Source: CAZCCV01 sp964497515
GTDB taxonomy: Bacteria; Armatimonadota; UBA5829; DTLH01
NCBI GenBank assembly: GCA_964497515.1
Contig: CAZCCV010000007.1
Location: forward strand, 1-64,000
Direction: 5' to 3'
Length of the DNA stretch: 64,000 bases
How positions within the stretch are numbered: the first letter of the stretch is position 1; every line of letters begins with the position of its first letter. Shown here piece by piece: positions 27,787 through 36,041 of the stretch. Made by a program: the position numbers and the translations under genes. Under the pieces are notes generated by a model. It ran no database searches, had not been told where the DNA came from, and was given only the letters and a program-made list of their open reading frames with translations.

Positions 27787-27817
27787 GGGCTCCACATGGT
27801 TTGCACCAGTGGAGCCC
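27787..27817 (+). terminator. hairpin after serA
   Basis: GGGCTCCAC (27787-27795) pairs perfectly with GTGGAGCCC (27809-27817); inside it TGGT pairs with ACCA. No T run follows, so it may act as a partial terminator or bidirectional boundary before the MFS gene. Confidence 0.5.
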
Positions 27818-27836
27818 TGCGTCCTAGGAGAGAAAT

Positions 27837-29075
27837 TTGCTTTTCGAACGATCGGTTCGACCAATGGCTCGACACGCTTACAAACGCGACGCCTGGGCCA
27901 GCGTGTTTTCCGGAATATACCAAGGATTTGTGTATGCAGGTCCGTTCTACCTCATTGTAGCCCGACAGCTCCACGCCAGCGATCTGACTATCAGTTTTAT
28001 GGTTGCCGCACCATTTATGGGGAACCTCCTCGCTCTGTTTTGGGCAAACTCGATGGAAGGTCGCCCCAAAATGCCGTTTGCGGTGGGTTCCTGGGTCGCT
28101 GCAAGAACGATGCTTCTATTCATGGTGATAGCAGTAACACCGATCAGGTTTGCCATCATCATCTGTCTCAGCCAGTTTCTGATGACAATTGCATCGCCTG
28201 CTTATGCAGCGATAATGAAAGATGTCTATCCGGACGACCAACGTGGCCGTATCATGGGCTACGTCAGAGTACTAATGGCGGCCTCAATGATTGCCACCAC
28301 CTTTGTGGCAGGATGGTTGCTCGACTTCATCAGTTACAGGTGGATCTTTCCTTTGGGCGGTGCCGCAGGAATTGCTTCTGCACTGATCTTTGGCAGAATA
28401 CGAACAACGAAACCTCCAAAGAGTGAGAGGGTACGCAAGAGTAGTACGTGGAAATTCCTGCTATCATCATTTGCTATACTTCGCGATGACAAAGGGTTCA
28501 GATGGTTTGCATTCTCCGTCTTCACATACGGAATAGGAAGCCTCATCGTCGCTCCAATTTATCCAGTGTTTATGGTTGATCGGCTGAACATTACGACGCT
28601 TCAGGCCGGGGTTCTGTCGATCATGACGCAGTTGGTCTGGATGGTCTCATACTGGTTCTGGGGACGCTATGTCGATGTAAAGAGCCCAATCAGAGCCACT
28701 GTAGTCAGTATTCTCCTGGCGGTGACAGTGCCAATCAACTTCATTATAGCTTCATTCATCCCGTCGGTATGGATACTGATCCCGCAGGCCGTGATCTCTG
28801 GTGTAATAAATGCGGGAATAGAGCTTGCCTATTTCAATACTGTTCTAGAATTCTCAGGGGAGGGGAGGGTATCTCATTATCAAGCAATATTCTCCTGGCT
28901 TCTTGGTATTCGAGGTTCCATAGCACCGTTTTTGGGAGGATTCTTGGCGGGATTATTCCAACGTGAGAGCCTGGACCTCCGGTGGATATTCTTTCTGGCC
29001 GCTGCAATTATGCTGGCCGGCGCAGTAATGCAGATTGTAGGAATGAGAAGAGACTTGCAAAATCGTAGGGTGTAG
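27837..29075 (+). CDS. MFS transporter
   Basis: Inner-membrane transporter of 412 residues with about 12 hydrophobic segments. An MFS motif-A-like loop is seen as YPDDQRGRIMGYVR after the third or fourth helix and a second domain begins near residue 200 (LRDDKGFRWFAFSVFTYG). Its opening (RDAWASVFSGIYQGFVYAGPFYLIVARQL) is of a generic uncharacterised MFS subgroup; no substrate can be named. The start is TTG 27837, placed five bases after AGGAGA. Its stop lies inside a hairpin shared with the convergent KGG gene. Confidence 0.85.
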   Translation: MLFERSVRPMARHAYKRDAWASVFSGIYQGFVYAGPFYLIVARQLHASDLTISFMVAAPFMGNLLALFWANSMEGRPKMPFAVGSWVAARTMLLFMVIAVTPIRFAIIICLSQFLMTIASPAYAAIMKDVYPDDQRGRIMGYVRVLMAASMIATTFVAGWLLDFISYRWIFPLGGAAGIASALIFGRIRTTKPPKSERVRKSSTWKFLLSSFAILRDDKGFRWFAFSVFTYGIGSLIVAPIYPVFMVDRLNITTLQAGVLSIMTQLVWMVSYWFWGRYVDVKSPIRATVVSILLAVTVPINFIIASFIPSVWILIPQAVISGVINAGIELAYFNTVLEFSGEGRVSHYQAIFSWLLGIRGSIAPFLGGFLAGLFQRESLDLRWIFFLAAAIMLAGAVMQIVGMRRDLQNRRV

Positions 29076-29100
29076 GAGGCACCCAGTGACTCCCACACCC
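29068..29100. terminator. bidirectional hairpin between convergent genes
   Basis: GGGTGTAGGAG (29068-29078) pairs with CTCCCACACCC (29090-29100) with one A-C mismatch, overlapping the MFS stop codon. Without a long T run its strength is uncertain, but it lies between two convergent genes. Confidence 0.45.
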
Positions 29101-29136
29101 TTGGAGGCGAGAGGAGACCAGACAACCTGCTACTTT

Positions 29137-29454
29137 TCACTCCTTATCCTTACCACGCTGCTCTTTCATGCGAGCACTCCGCATTTCGCCCCCTCTCCGG
29201 CCAATTTCAGCATAAAACTCCGATCCACGTTCCTGCTTCACCGTATCTCCTCCCTTCTTGCCGATACGCTTGTAGAAAGCAGCTCCATACTTCCGTTTTA
29301 CTGCTTCGCCGCCTTTTCGCCCAGCCTCTTTCGCAAGATCAGGATTGGCCGCGAAGCCGCTCTCTTTGTCGTGTTCGCGCGATCCACTGTGGGCCTCAGC
29401 TATCCTTCTGGCTCCCGGGGAGCCAGGCTGCGGACCCGGTCTGTCATCAGCCAT
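29137..29454 (-). CDS. KGG-repeat stress protein
   Basis: Hydrophilic protein of 105 residues with three KGG/RGG repeats (EAGRKGGEAV, RIGKKGGDTV, EIGRRGGEM) spaced about 24 residues apart, the pattern of the GsiB/con-10 general stress family, which accumulates during heat, starvation or desiccation. ATG 29454 has GAGGGGG eight bases upstream. It stands alone; a stress-type promoter was looked for but no convincing sigma-B-like site was found. Confidence 0.85.
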   Translation of the reverse strand: MADDRPGPQPGSPGARRIAEAHSGSREHDKESGFAANPDLAKEAGRKGGEAVKRKYGAAFYKRIGKKGGDTVKQERGSEFYAEIGRRGGEMRSARMKEQRGKDKE

Positions 29455-29720
29455 AAGGTCACCCCCTCAAAGGAATTCGTCTGTATAAGATTTCCCGTTA
29501 TTCGCTAACACACATATACTACATCGCATGATTCCAGTGTTCGAATGGTTCTTTGCCCCAGACGTTCACGGCTACACAAACATTTTACCCTCTGTGCATA
29601 GATGGAAACTAACAGAGAATAGCCTTTTGCACAGGCCAATAGCGCTTTTGACACACCAAGGACGGACGGAAAAAGAGTATTGCCCTGCAGTTTTTTGCCA
29701 ACAATAGCCATAATGCATAT

Positions 29721-29805
29721 GGGTGCGGACTCAAGTGACCATCTTCTCAATCGCCCGGCCAAACCGGGCATTCGTTGTGGCCGGATGGCGAGCCGCACCC
29801 TTTTT
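29721..29805 (+). ncRNA. putative structured RNA ending in an intrinsic terminator
   Basis: A nested fold is visible. GGGTGCGG and CTC (29721-29728, 29730-29732) pair with GAG and CCGCACCC (29790-29800), leaving one bulged A. Inside, CCATC (29739-29743) pairs with GATGG (29784-29788), and GCCCGG (29753-29758) pairs with CCGGGC (29764-29769) over a 5-base loop. TTTTT (29801-29805) follows the outer stem, giving a plausible transcript end on the plus strand. It matches no RNA family I know. Confidence 0.4.
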
Positions 29806-29966
29806 GCGTCGATAACTGGGAAGTAGAGTGTGGAGTAGTGGGGGATGAGAAGACGGCGGCGGTTCTTAACTCATGCGCCGGAAGTTAACATAAGTATTAT
29901 TATCCGACACACGATCTTTCGACGGACTTAGCGATTGGCTCTCACTGAACCTTAGTCTTACAGAAA

Positions 29967-29997
29967 CAGCCTGGCACATATGAAATGCACCAGGCTG
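29967..29997 (-). terminator. hairpin after the small membrane protein gene
   Basis: CAGCCTGG (29967-29974) pairs perfectly with CCAGGCTG (29990-29997) about 30 bases downstream of the stop codon of the minus-strand gene at 30030; TTTCTG follows on that strand. Confidence 0.5.
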
Positions 29998-30029
29998 CTC
30001 TACTAATAATCCAAATTGACAAACCACAA

Positions 30030-30233
30030 CTACTGCGAGTATCGCAACAGTGCTATCTGCTCAATCTCCTTAATCTTGTCGTAAGCTCGACCAATCGCGT
30101 CTTGCACGTCTCTGATAGGCTGAGTTGTACCTTCAGAGCGCGATTTCAGATACCACGCAACTCCAATTGATACAGCAGTGACGCCGGCAGCGGCACCCAA
30201 CAACACAGCCCAGGAATTTTTGTTGTCAGACAC
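30030..30233 (-). CDS. small single-helix membrane protein
   Basis: Protein of 67 residues: a short polar start, one hydrophobic segment (WAVLLGAAAGVTAVSIGVAWYL), then a charged tail predicted helical (VQDAIGRAYDKIKEIEQIALL). The shape resembles YtxH-type small envelope or stress proteins, but family membership is not provable by eye. GTG 30233 is set by GAGGAG seven bases upstream. It follows the response-regulator gene after 33 bases and is probably cotranscribed. Confidence 0.65.
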   Translation of the reverse strand: MSDNKNSWAVLLGAAAGVTAVSIGVAWYLKSRSEGTTQPIRDVQDAIGRAYDKIKEIEQIALLRYSQ

Positions 30234-30266
30234 GTTAATCTCCTCGACAACTGGGACAGCCCCCAG

Positions 30267-30677
30267 TTACTTAATCTCGAATCGTTTCTCTCCGCCGTCA
30301 GTTCCATCCAAAGAACTGAAGATTCTCTTCACGAATGATACCAGCTCTATGGGATTGAAGGGCTTCGTGAGATAGCAGTCTACACCAGACTGCCAGCCCT
30401 TGAAAACGTCAGCATCCTGCGCCTTGGCAGTCAGCATTATCACAGGGATATCGCGAGTGGCTGAATTGCGTCGCAAATTCTGCAGGACTTCAAATCCATC
30501 CATATAAGGCATCATTACATCAAGAACCACCAGGTCCGGGCGCTCCGATTCTACTTTCTCGAGTGCTTCTTTACCATCATTGGCGGTAACCACCTCATAG
30601 CCCTGTCTCTCAAGGTTGACCTGTACCAATCGGACTATGTTCTTCTCGTCATCAACGGCCAGAATCTTCCTAGCCAT
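30267..30677 (-). CDS. CheY-like single-domain response regulator
   Basis: Protein of 136 residues forming one receiver domain: acidic pair Asp10-Glu11, phosphoacceptor Asp53 in VVLDVMMPYMDG, the switch Thr in MLTAKAQD, and Lys in LTKPFNP. No output domain is present, so it acts through protein contacts or as a phosphate relay. ATG 30677 lies ten bases behind AAGGAGG; the open frame extends to 30767 without homology. No kinase gene is adjacent. Confidence 0.9.
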   Translation of the reverse strand: MARKILAVDDEKNIVRLVQVNLERQGYEVVTANDGKEALEKVESERPDLVVLDVMMPYMDGFEVLQNLRRNSATRDIPVIMLTAKAQDADVFKGWQSGVDCYLTKPFNPIELVSFVKRIFSSLDGTDGGEKRFEIK

Positions 30678-30803
30678 GCAAGGTTGCCTCCTTATTAAGC
30701 TACCGCCCTCAGCGGAGTGCGCGAAGCTTGCGTAATTCATCTTATGGGTCGTTTCCTCAGGATACACGCCCCCATTTAGTTTACCACGGTGCGGAACTCA
30801 GTG

Positions 30804-31529
30804 TCAATCGGAAGTGGATGTTACAGACCGTGGTGCTTCTCCCAGAAGATTCCATGCATCATTAGCATACTTGTTATCGGCGAGACTGTGTGCAATCTGA
30901 AGTTCCTCTTCGGTGATTTCGCCAATCTCGGTATCCACTCCGAACTCAGCACCTATTTCTCTGGCGATAGCGTTTGCGAGCAGGTCTCTGTCTGGCCATT
31001 GATTTCCGGATGGATCAGCAAGCGAGTTCTGCTGAAGCACAGCCTCTCCTCGTCGCACTTGTGCGCTCCCAAGTGTCTTCTTGCCTTCGATCGCTAGTTC
31101 ATAGTCGAGTGTTAAATCGAAACAATTGCCTATCCCACGAACAGTTGCCGGAGGTGTTGTGGCGCGACACAGTTCGGCTGAAATGCCGACTGAAACGAGT
31201 GCTCTCGCCACGGACTCCCCCACCCTTCTGTACGATTCACGAACGCGAGATCCGATTGTGGCAACATCAACTGTAATACTGAATGTGAGATCGCTACCGT
31301 GAAATACAGATCTACCGCCAGTAGGGCGGCGAACTGTGTTAGCTCCCCACCCTCCCGGCACACTGTTTATCGGCTGGAGCCTGCCAACAGTGACTGATGG
31401 CTCAAGCCAACCGTAGAATCGAATTGTCGGAGGAACAGCGCCGGCAATGAAAGCCTCCAGAATGGCTTCATCAACCGCCATGTTCCATACTGCTTCTTCG
31501 TCTCTGCAAGGAATCACTCGCCACAGCAT
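30804..31529 (-). CDS. lipM: octanoyltransferase LipM
   Basis: Transfers octanoyl from acyl carrier protein to a lipoyl-accepting protein such as GcvH, the first step of lipoate assembly. Visible are NMAVDEAI, RFYGW, the RRPTGGRSVFH signature, the active-site Cys136 in GNCFD and Lys in EGKKTLGSAQ, which place it with LipM rather than lipoate-salvaging LplA or LipB. Its start overlaps gcvPB by 16 bases, so it is the last gene of the glycine cleavage operon, putting carrier modification and carrier synthesis under one control. Confidence 0.85.
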   Translation of the reverse strand: MLWRVIPCRDEEAVWNMAVDEAILEAFIAGAVPPTIRFYGWLEPSVTVGRLQPINSVPGGWGANTVRRPTGGRSVFHGSDLTFSITVDVATIGSRVRESYRRVGESVARALVSVGISAELCRATTPPATVRGIGNCFDLTLDYELAIEGKKTLGSAQVRRGEAVLQQNSLADPSGNQWPDRDLLANAIAREIGAEFGVDTEIGEITEEELQIAHSLADNKYANDAWNLLGEAPRSVTSTSD

Positions 31530-32971
31530 GTCAGCTTCGGCTTTCTAGCAGCAGCGACCTCGTCTAGCCGTTTTACGGGTAGACCGTATGGTGCGTGTTG
31601 AATCAGTTCTGAGTTTTCCTTGCTCTCTCGATCAATTTGCAGCATAGCATCGACAAACGCATCCAAAGTCTCTTTGCTCTCTGTTTCTGTCGGCTCGATC
31701 ATCATCGCTTCTTCAACTATCAGCGGGAAGTAGACTGTCGGCGCGTGAAACCCCAGATCCAGCAGCCTCTTCGCGATATCGAGCGCTTTGACTCCCAGCT
31801 TCTTGTGTTCGCGGGCTGTAGCAACAAACTCGTGCATACAGAAACGACCAAAAGGCACCGGATAAGTGTCCTGCAGCTTCGCTTTGAGGTAGTTGGCATT
31901 CAGAACTGCGATCTCTGCGGCTTCTCTTATACCCTCTTTGCCTAACGACCGAATGTATGCGAATGCTTTTACGAGCACAAGAAAATTCCCATAGAACGAG
32001 TGCACTCTACCTATGGATTGTGGCTTGTCACAGTTCAGAACGAACTGATCGCCCACTTTTTCAATCACTGGCACCGGTAAGAACGGTCTCAAGAACTCTT
32101 TGACGGCCACCGGCCCAGCACCAGGGCCACCTCCACCGTGCGGCGTGGAGAATGTCTTGTGCAAGTTGAAGTGCATCACATCAAAACACATATCTCCTGG
32201 TCGAGCCTTCCCCATAATGGCATTCATATTCGCGCCATCGCAGTACAGCAGTGCTCCTGCGTCGTGACAGAGGCTACATATAGCGACGGTGTCTTCTTCG
32301 AAAAGCCCCAAGGTATTCGGGTTAGTGAGCATCAGCCCTGCGACATCCGGCCCAAGAGCGTTCTTCAGCGCCTCGAGGTCGACTAAACCTTTATCGTTCG
32401 AAGAAACTTTGCGTATTTCGTAGCCAACACGGGCAGCAGTTGCAGGATTAGTGCCGTGAGCAGAATCAGGAACCAGAATCACCCGCCGCGCACTATCCCC
32501 TCTTGACTCGTGGTATGCTTTGATTATCGCGACGCCTGTGTACTCACCGTGCGCACCAGCGACCGGCTGAAGCGTGACTGCATCCATTCCTGCAATCTCC
32601 GCCAGAGACTGCTGAAGCTCATACATCAAGGCAAGGGCACCTTGCACCGTAGATTCATCCTGAAGAGGGTGAATCGCCGTGAATCCCGATAAGCCCGCAA
32701 TTCGCTCGTTTACCTTGGGATTGTACTTCATAGTACAAGAGCCAAGCGGATAGAAGTTTCCATCTACCGAGAACTGCTGATGCGACAGATGGGTGAAGTG
32801 TCTCACCACATCGAGTTCAGAGACCTCTGGAAGTGGCAGTGACTGACGAAGATAACCATCCGGCAGTGCGTTCTTTGCCGGTGTCTCTGGAACGTCTACT
32901 TCCGGCAGAGTGCATCCCACCCGCCCTGGTTTCGACAAATTGTAGATTAACGGCTCTTGTCTCATAGTCAC
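31514..32971 (-). CDS. gcvPB: glycine dehydrogenase (decarboxylating) subunit 2
   Basis: PLP-dependent P-protein subunit that decarboxylates glycine and passes the aminomethyl group to lipoylated GcvH. Length 485 residues is usual for the split form. Visible are VAGAHGEYTG, DSAHGTNPATA, DGANMNAI, and the PLP lysine 272 in HFNLHKTFSTPHGGGG. It partners with gcvPA, which overlaps it by four bases, and the lipM start overlaps its end. Confidence 0.95.
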   Translation of the reverse strand: MTMRQEPLIYNLSKPGRVGCTLPEVDVPETPAKNALPDGYLRQSLPLPEVSELDVVRHFTHLSHQQFSVDGNFYPLGSCTMKYNPKVNERIAGLSGFTAIHPLQDESTVQGALALMYELQQSLAEIAGMDAVTLQPVAGAHGEYTGVAIIKAYHESRGDSARRVILVPDSAHGTNPATAARVGYEIRKVSSNDKGLVDLEALKNALGPDVAGLMLTNPNTLGLFEEDTVAICSLCHDAGALLYCDGANMNAIMGKARPGDMCFDVMHFNLHKTFSTPHGGGGPGAGPVAVKEFLRPFLPVPVIEKVGDQFVLNCDKPQSIGRVHSFYGNFLVLVKAFAYIRSLGKEGIREAAEIAVLNANYLKAKLQDTYPVPFGRFCMHEFVATAREHKKLGVKALDIAKRLLDLGFHAPTVYFPLIVEEAMMIEPTETESKETLDAFVDAMLQIDRESKENSELIQHAPYGLPVKRLDEVAAARKPKLTCCGE

Positions 32972-34323
32972 ATCAACTCCACTAGTCGATCAATCTCCGC
33001 CTTGGTGCGCTTTTCTGTAACACAAAGCAGAATATGGTTAGTCAGCTCGGGATAATCCTTCCCGAGGTCGTAGCCACCTAGAATACCGTTCTCTAGCAGC
33101 GTTTTGTTTACTTCAGCCACGGGTCTATCACTCTTTACAACAAACTCCTTGAAGAAAGGTGCTTTCCAAGGAGCAGAATAGCCGGGTTTCGCACATATCT
33201 GTTCCATTGCGTAGTGAGCTTTGTTGAACGAGAGCTCACTCACCTGTCTCAAGCCATTCTTTCCAAGAGCAGCCATATAGACGTTGGCGGCCAATGCAAC
33301 CAAAGCCTGATTGGAACAGATGTTGGATGTAGCTTTTTCGCGTCGGATATGCTGTTCCCGAGTCTGCAGTGTAAGAGTGTAAGCCTTTTTGCCATCGGTA
33401 TCAGTAGTCTCACCGACAATCCGTCCAGGCACTTTCCACATATACTCTTGTTTGCACGCGAAGAGTCCCAGATAGGGACCACCAAACCCCAAAGGAGTGC
33501 CCAGCGGCTGACCTTCGCCTACCACTATATCTGCTCCGAATTCTCCAGGAGGAGTTAGCATTCCGAGCGCAATAGGATCCACAGCAACGACCAGAAGAGC
33601 CCCCACACTGTGTGCTGCTTCGGCCAAATCCTTAAGCGGTTCGATGACACCAAAGAAGTTGGGATACTGTACAATCACACACGAGATGGTGTCATCGAGC
33701 TTTTCGCGAAGTACAGTGATGTCGGCGGTGCCGGCTTGGTATTCAGATTCGATCACCTCAACACTCATACCGGACGTATAGGTCGTTAGAACCTGCCGGT
33801 AATGCGGATGAACAGATTTAAGAACAAGCGCTCTGTTTCGTTTGTTGATACCTGCAGCCATAATGGCAGCTTCACCCACACCAGTAGCAGCATCGTAGAG
33901 GCTGGCGTTGGCAACATCCATCCCAGTCAAAGCGGCTACCATGCTCTGGTACTCGAAAATGCTCTGAAGTGTGCCTTGGCTTGCTTCTGGCTGATAAGGC
34001 GTATACGCGGTAGCAAATTCGGGCATAGAGACTACAGCCTCGACCACAGCCGGTATATAGTGGTCATAGGCGCCTGCGCCCAAAAAGCAGGTGAGTTCTG
34101 AAAGATCCTTGTTCCTGGCAGCCATACCCTGCGCAAGCGAGAGGACAGCCTGCTCCGGCATACCAGAGGGAAGGTTCAGCTCACCTTTAAGTCTTGCCGC
34201 TTCTGGAATCTGTTCGAAAAGAGCGTCGATGCTCGGGGCACCAATGGTGCTGAGCATCTCCGTCCTGTCATCCTCTGTTATAGGGATATAAGAGAGCTTA
34301 CTGCGCTTCGATAAACTGTTCAT
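32968..34323 (-). CDS. gcvPA: glycine dehydrogenase (decarboxylating) subunit 1
   Basis: First subunit of the two-subunit P-protein, 451 residues, forming a heterotetramer with GcvPB. Characteristic segments are YIPITEDDRTEML, GAGAYDHYIPAVV, AYTPYQPEASQGTLQSIFEYQ, NASLYDAATG and TREQHIRREKATSNICSNQAL. It has no PLP lysine, as expected for this subunit. Its ATG lies 26 bases inside gcvH, and its stop overlaps gcvPB, so the three are tightly coupled. Confidence 0.95.
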   Translation of the reverse strand: MNSLSKRSKLSYIPITEDDRTEMLSTIGAPSIDALFEQIPEAARLKGELNLPSGMPEQAVLSLAQGMAARNKDLSELTCFLGAGAYDHYIPAVVEAVVSMPEFATAYTPYQPEASQGTLQSIFEYQSMVAALTGMDVANASLYDAATGVGEAAIMAAGINKRNRALVLKSVHPHYRQVLTTYTSGMSVEVIESEYQAGTADITVLREKLDDTISCVIVQYPNFFGVIEPLKDLAEAAHSVGALLVVAVDPIALGMLTPPGEFGADIVVGEGQPLGTPLGFGGPYLGLFACKQEYMWKVPGRIVGETTDTDGKKAYTLTLQTREQHIRREKATSNICSNQALVALAANVYMAALGKNGLRQVSELSFNKAHYAMEQICAKPGYSAPWKAPFFKEFVVKSDRPVAEVNKTLLENGILGGYDLGKDYPELTNHILLCVTEKRTKAEIDRLVELM

Positions 34324-34678
34324 AGTCTTTGCTGCCCATCAAAGCATCTATCTCCGAGGCATCGTCCATTTTGATTATGATCAGCCACCCAGTTCCGTAC
34401 GGCTCTTCATTTATCAGTTCTGGGCTGGCTTCAACGTCCTCATTGACTTCAACGACCTCTCCTGTCACCGGCGACAACAGGTCTGAAACTGCTTTTACCG
34501 AATCCACACTACCAAATGGCTCTCCGGCACGGACTGTTGTTCCGGGCTTCGGCAGATCCACGTTAACGATGTCTCCCAGTTCCTCTTGGGCGAAGTCAGA
34601 AATACCGATGGTTGCCATATCACCGGCTGCACGAACCCACTCGTGGCTCTTGCTGAATTTGACGTCGTCAGGGTACAT
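34298..34678 (-). CDS. gcvH: glycine cleavage system H protein
   Basis: Lipoyl carrier of 126 residues that shuttles the aminomethyl group between the P-, T- and L-proteins. Visible are SHEWVR, GISDFAQEELGDIV, and the lipoylated Lys62 in DSVKAVSDLLSPVTGEV. Start ATG 34678 has GGAGG five bases upstream. It follows gcvT after 118 bases without a clear promoter and overlaps gcvPA by 26 bases. Confidence 0.95.
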   Translation of the reverse strand: MYPDDVKFSKSHEWVRAAGDMATIGISDFAQEELGDIVNVDLPKPGTTVRAGEPFGSVDSVKAVSDLLSPVTGEVVEVNEDVEASPELINEEPYGTGWLIIIKMDDASEIDALMGSKDYEQFIEAQ

Positions 34679-34796
34679 TAGGTCCTCCTAAATTCAGAAT
34701 TCTTGCAGCAGCCTTTGCACCATTCAAACAACCTATGAAGATACAAAGATCCGCCTCACTTGATATTCGACAGCCAACCTCGGCTATCCTACGATT

Positions 34797-35879
34797 TTAC
34801 TTCTTTTTCTTCGAATAGAGTGGAAGTTTGCGCAACACACCAGGTCGCGGCTTGCCGTGAATCAGCACGTTGACCTGTGCTCCGTCCTCAACAGCCGTCG
34901 GAACAGAGGCAATAGCAATCCCACAACCAAGTGTAGGGGAGAATGTTCCACTGGTCACCCTTCCGATTCCCGCAGGGGTTTCGACGGAATCGTCAGTACG
35001 TGGCACGAACCGACCTTCCATCTCAATACCAATCAATTTTGTCTCAGCGCCTTTTTCAGCAGCGTCTGCAATTGCTTCGCGGCCAATGAAATCTCCGGCA
35101 TCAAGCTTGACCCAGCGCATCAGCCCCGCCTCAACTGCAGTGGTCTTTTCATCCATCTCGTGACCGTAGAGGGACAAACCCGATTCTGTACGCAGAACAT
35201 CTCTAGAAGCCAAGCCGCACGGCACTATGCCTGCATCTTTGCCTGTTTCGAGAAGTGCGTTCCAGACAGTCTCTGCATCACCATTTGCACACGCGATCTC
35301 AAAGCCATCTTCTCCGGTGTAGCCAGTCCTAGTAGCCAAAACATCGCAGCCGGCCACCTTGCCGCGCACCATATGAAACCGTTTCGTATCCGCAGCCGCA
35401 GTCAATCCGGATCTGACAACGGTATCGAGTGCGGCAGGACCCTGAATCGCAATAAGCGCAGTCTCTGGCGATTGATCGACCATTGTTACCCCGGACGGCA
35501 GATTCTTCTCAATCCAAGCCTTATCCTTGTCGAGGTTAGATGCGTTCACTACAACATAGTAGCTATCGACTGATTCTCGAAAAACGATGAGGTCGTCGAT
35601 AATTCCGCCTTGTGGGTTACACATGAGAGTGTAGTGCCCGCCGGCGTCTTGCAGCTTGGTAATATCGTTGGTGAACAACTTCTGGAGTGCAGACATAGCA
35701 TCGGTGCCGGAGACCATCAGGCGTCCCATATGGCTGACATCGAACATTCCGCCGGCGTTACGAACGGCATTCACTTCCTTGATAGCACTACCATAATCTA
35801 TCGGCAGCATCCAACCAGCAAACTCGCCGATTTTTGCGCCGGCTTTCTCGTGGGTCTTAATCAGAACAGGGGTCTTCAT
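34797..35879 (-). CDS. gcvT: aminomethyltransferase (T protein)
   Basis: Transfers the methylene group from aminomethylated GcvH to tetrahydrofolate, releasing ammonia. Length 360 residues is typical. Visible are GWMLPIDYGSAIKEV, GMFDVSHMGRL, the folate-binding Asp region DDLIVFR, GYTGEDGFEIA, CGLASRDVLRTE and GLSLYGHEM. It heads the gcvT-gcvH-gcvPA-gcvPB-lipM operon. No glycine riboswitch signature was seen upstream. Confidence 0.96.
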   Translation of the reverse strand: MKTPVLIKTHEKAGAKIGEFAGWMLPIDYGSAIKEVNAVRNAGGMFDVSHMGRLMVSGTDAMSALQKLFTNDITKLQDAGGHYTLMCNPQGGIIDDLIVFRESVDSYYVVVNASNLDKDKAWIEKNLPSGVTMVDQSPETALIAIQGPAALDTVVRSGLTAAADTKRFHMVRGKVAGCDVLATRTGYTGEDGFEIACANGDAETVWNALLETGKDAGIVPCGLASRDVLRTESGLSLYGHEMDEKTTAVEAGLMRWVKLDAGDFIGREAIADAAEKGAETKLIGIEMEGRFVPRTDDSVETPAGIGRVTSGTFSPTLGCGIAIASVPTAVEDGAQVNVLIHGKPRPGVLRKLPLYSKKKK

Positions 35880-35925
35880 TGGCCACCACTAGCCCGCGAA
35901 CGGGTTCCTTTCACGACTTTTTGGC

Positions 35926-35944
35926 GTCGTGTCTAAGACACGAC
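35926..35944 (-). promoter_or_regulatory. leader hairpin before gcvT
   Basis: GTCGTGTC (35926-35933) is the exact reverse complement of GACACGAC (35937-35944) with a three-base loop, about 50 bases before the gcvT start. On the transcript an AAAAAG run follows, so it is not a terminator; its role is unknown. Confidence 0.4.
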
Positions 35945-35979
35945 AAATGCCGGGGCATCTTTGCAACACCGGCCCACAT

Positions 35980-36010
35980 ATTGTAGCACGAATCGATATG
36001 TTTGGTCTAA
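35980..36010 (-). promoter_or_regulatory. possible gcv operon promoter
   Basis: On the minus strand a good -10 box TACAAT (complement of 35980-35985) lies 19 bases after a weak -35 TTAGAC (complement of 36005-36010). It gives a leader of about 95 bases that contains the hairpin at 35926-35944. Confidence 0.35.
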
Positions 36011-36041
36011 AGTTTGAGCAACACTAATGTCATCAATGGAG

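Larger units (their letters stand above)
29455..30029. other. intergenic region with no clear protein gene
   Basis: About 575 bases lie between the KGG gene and the small membrane protein. Apart from the structured element at 29721-29805 and the hairpin at 29967-29997, it holds an inverted repeat TTAACT (29866-29871) / AGTTAA (29883-29888). The open frame crossing the RNA on the minus strand has no ribosome site and an unlikely composition. Confidence 0.5.

Noticed and set aside
29505..29798. A 97-codon minus-strand open frame over the structured RNA
   Set aside because: It has no ribosome site, unlikely composition, and coincides with paired RNA arms.
35880..36040. Glycine riboswitch before gcvT
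   Set aside because: The conserved GGAGAG and paired-aptamer motifs are absent; only an unrelated 8-bp hairpin is seen.
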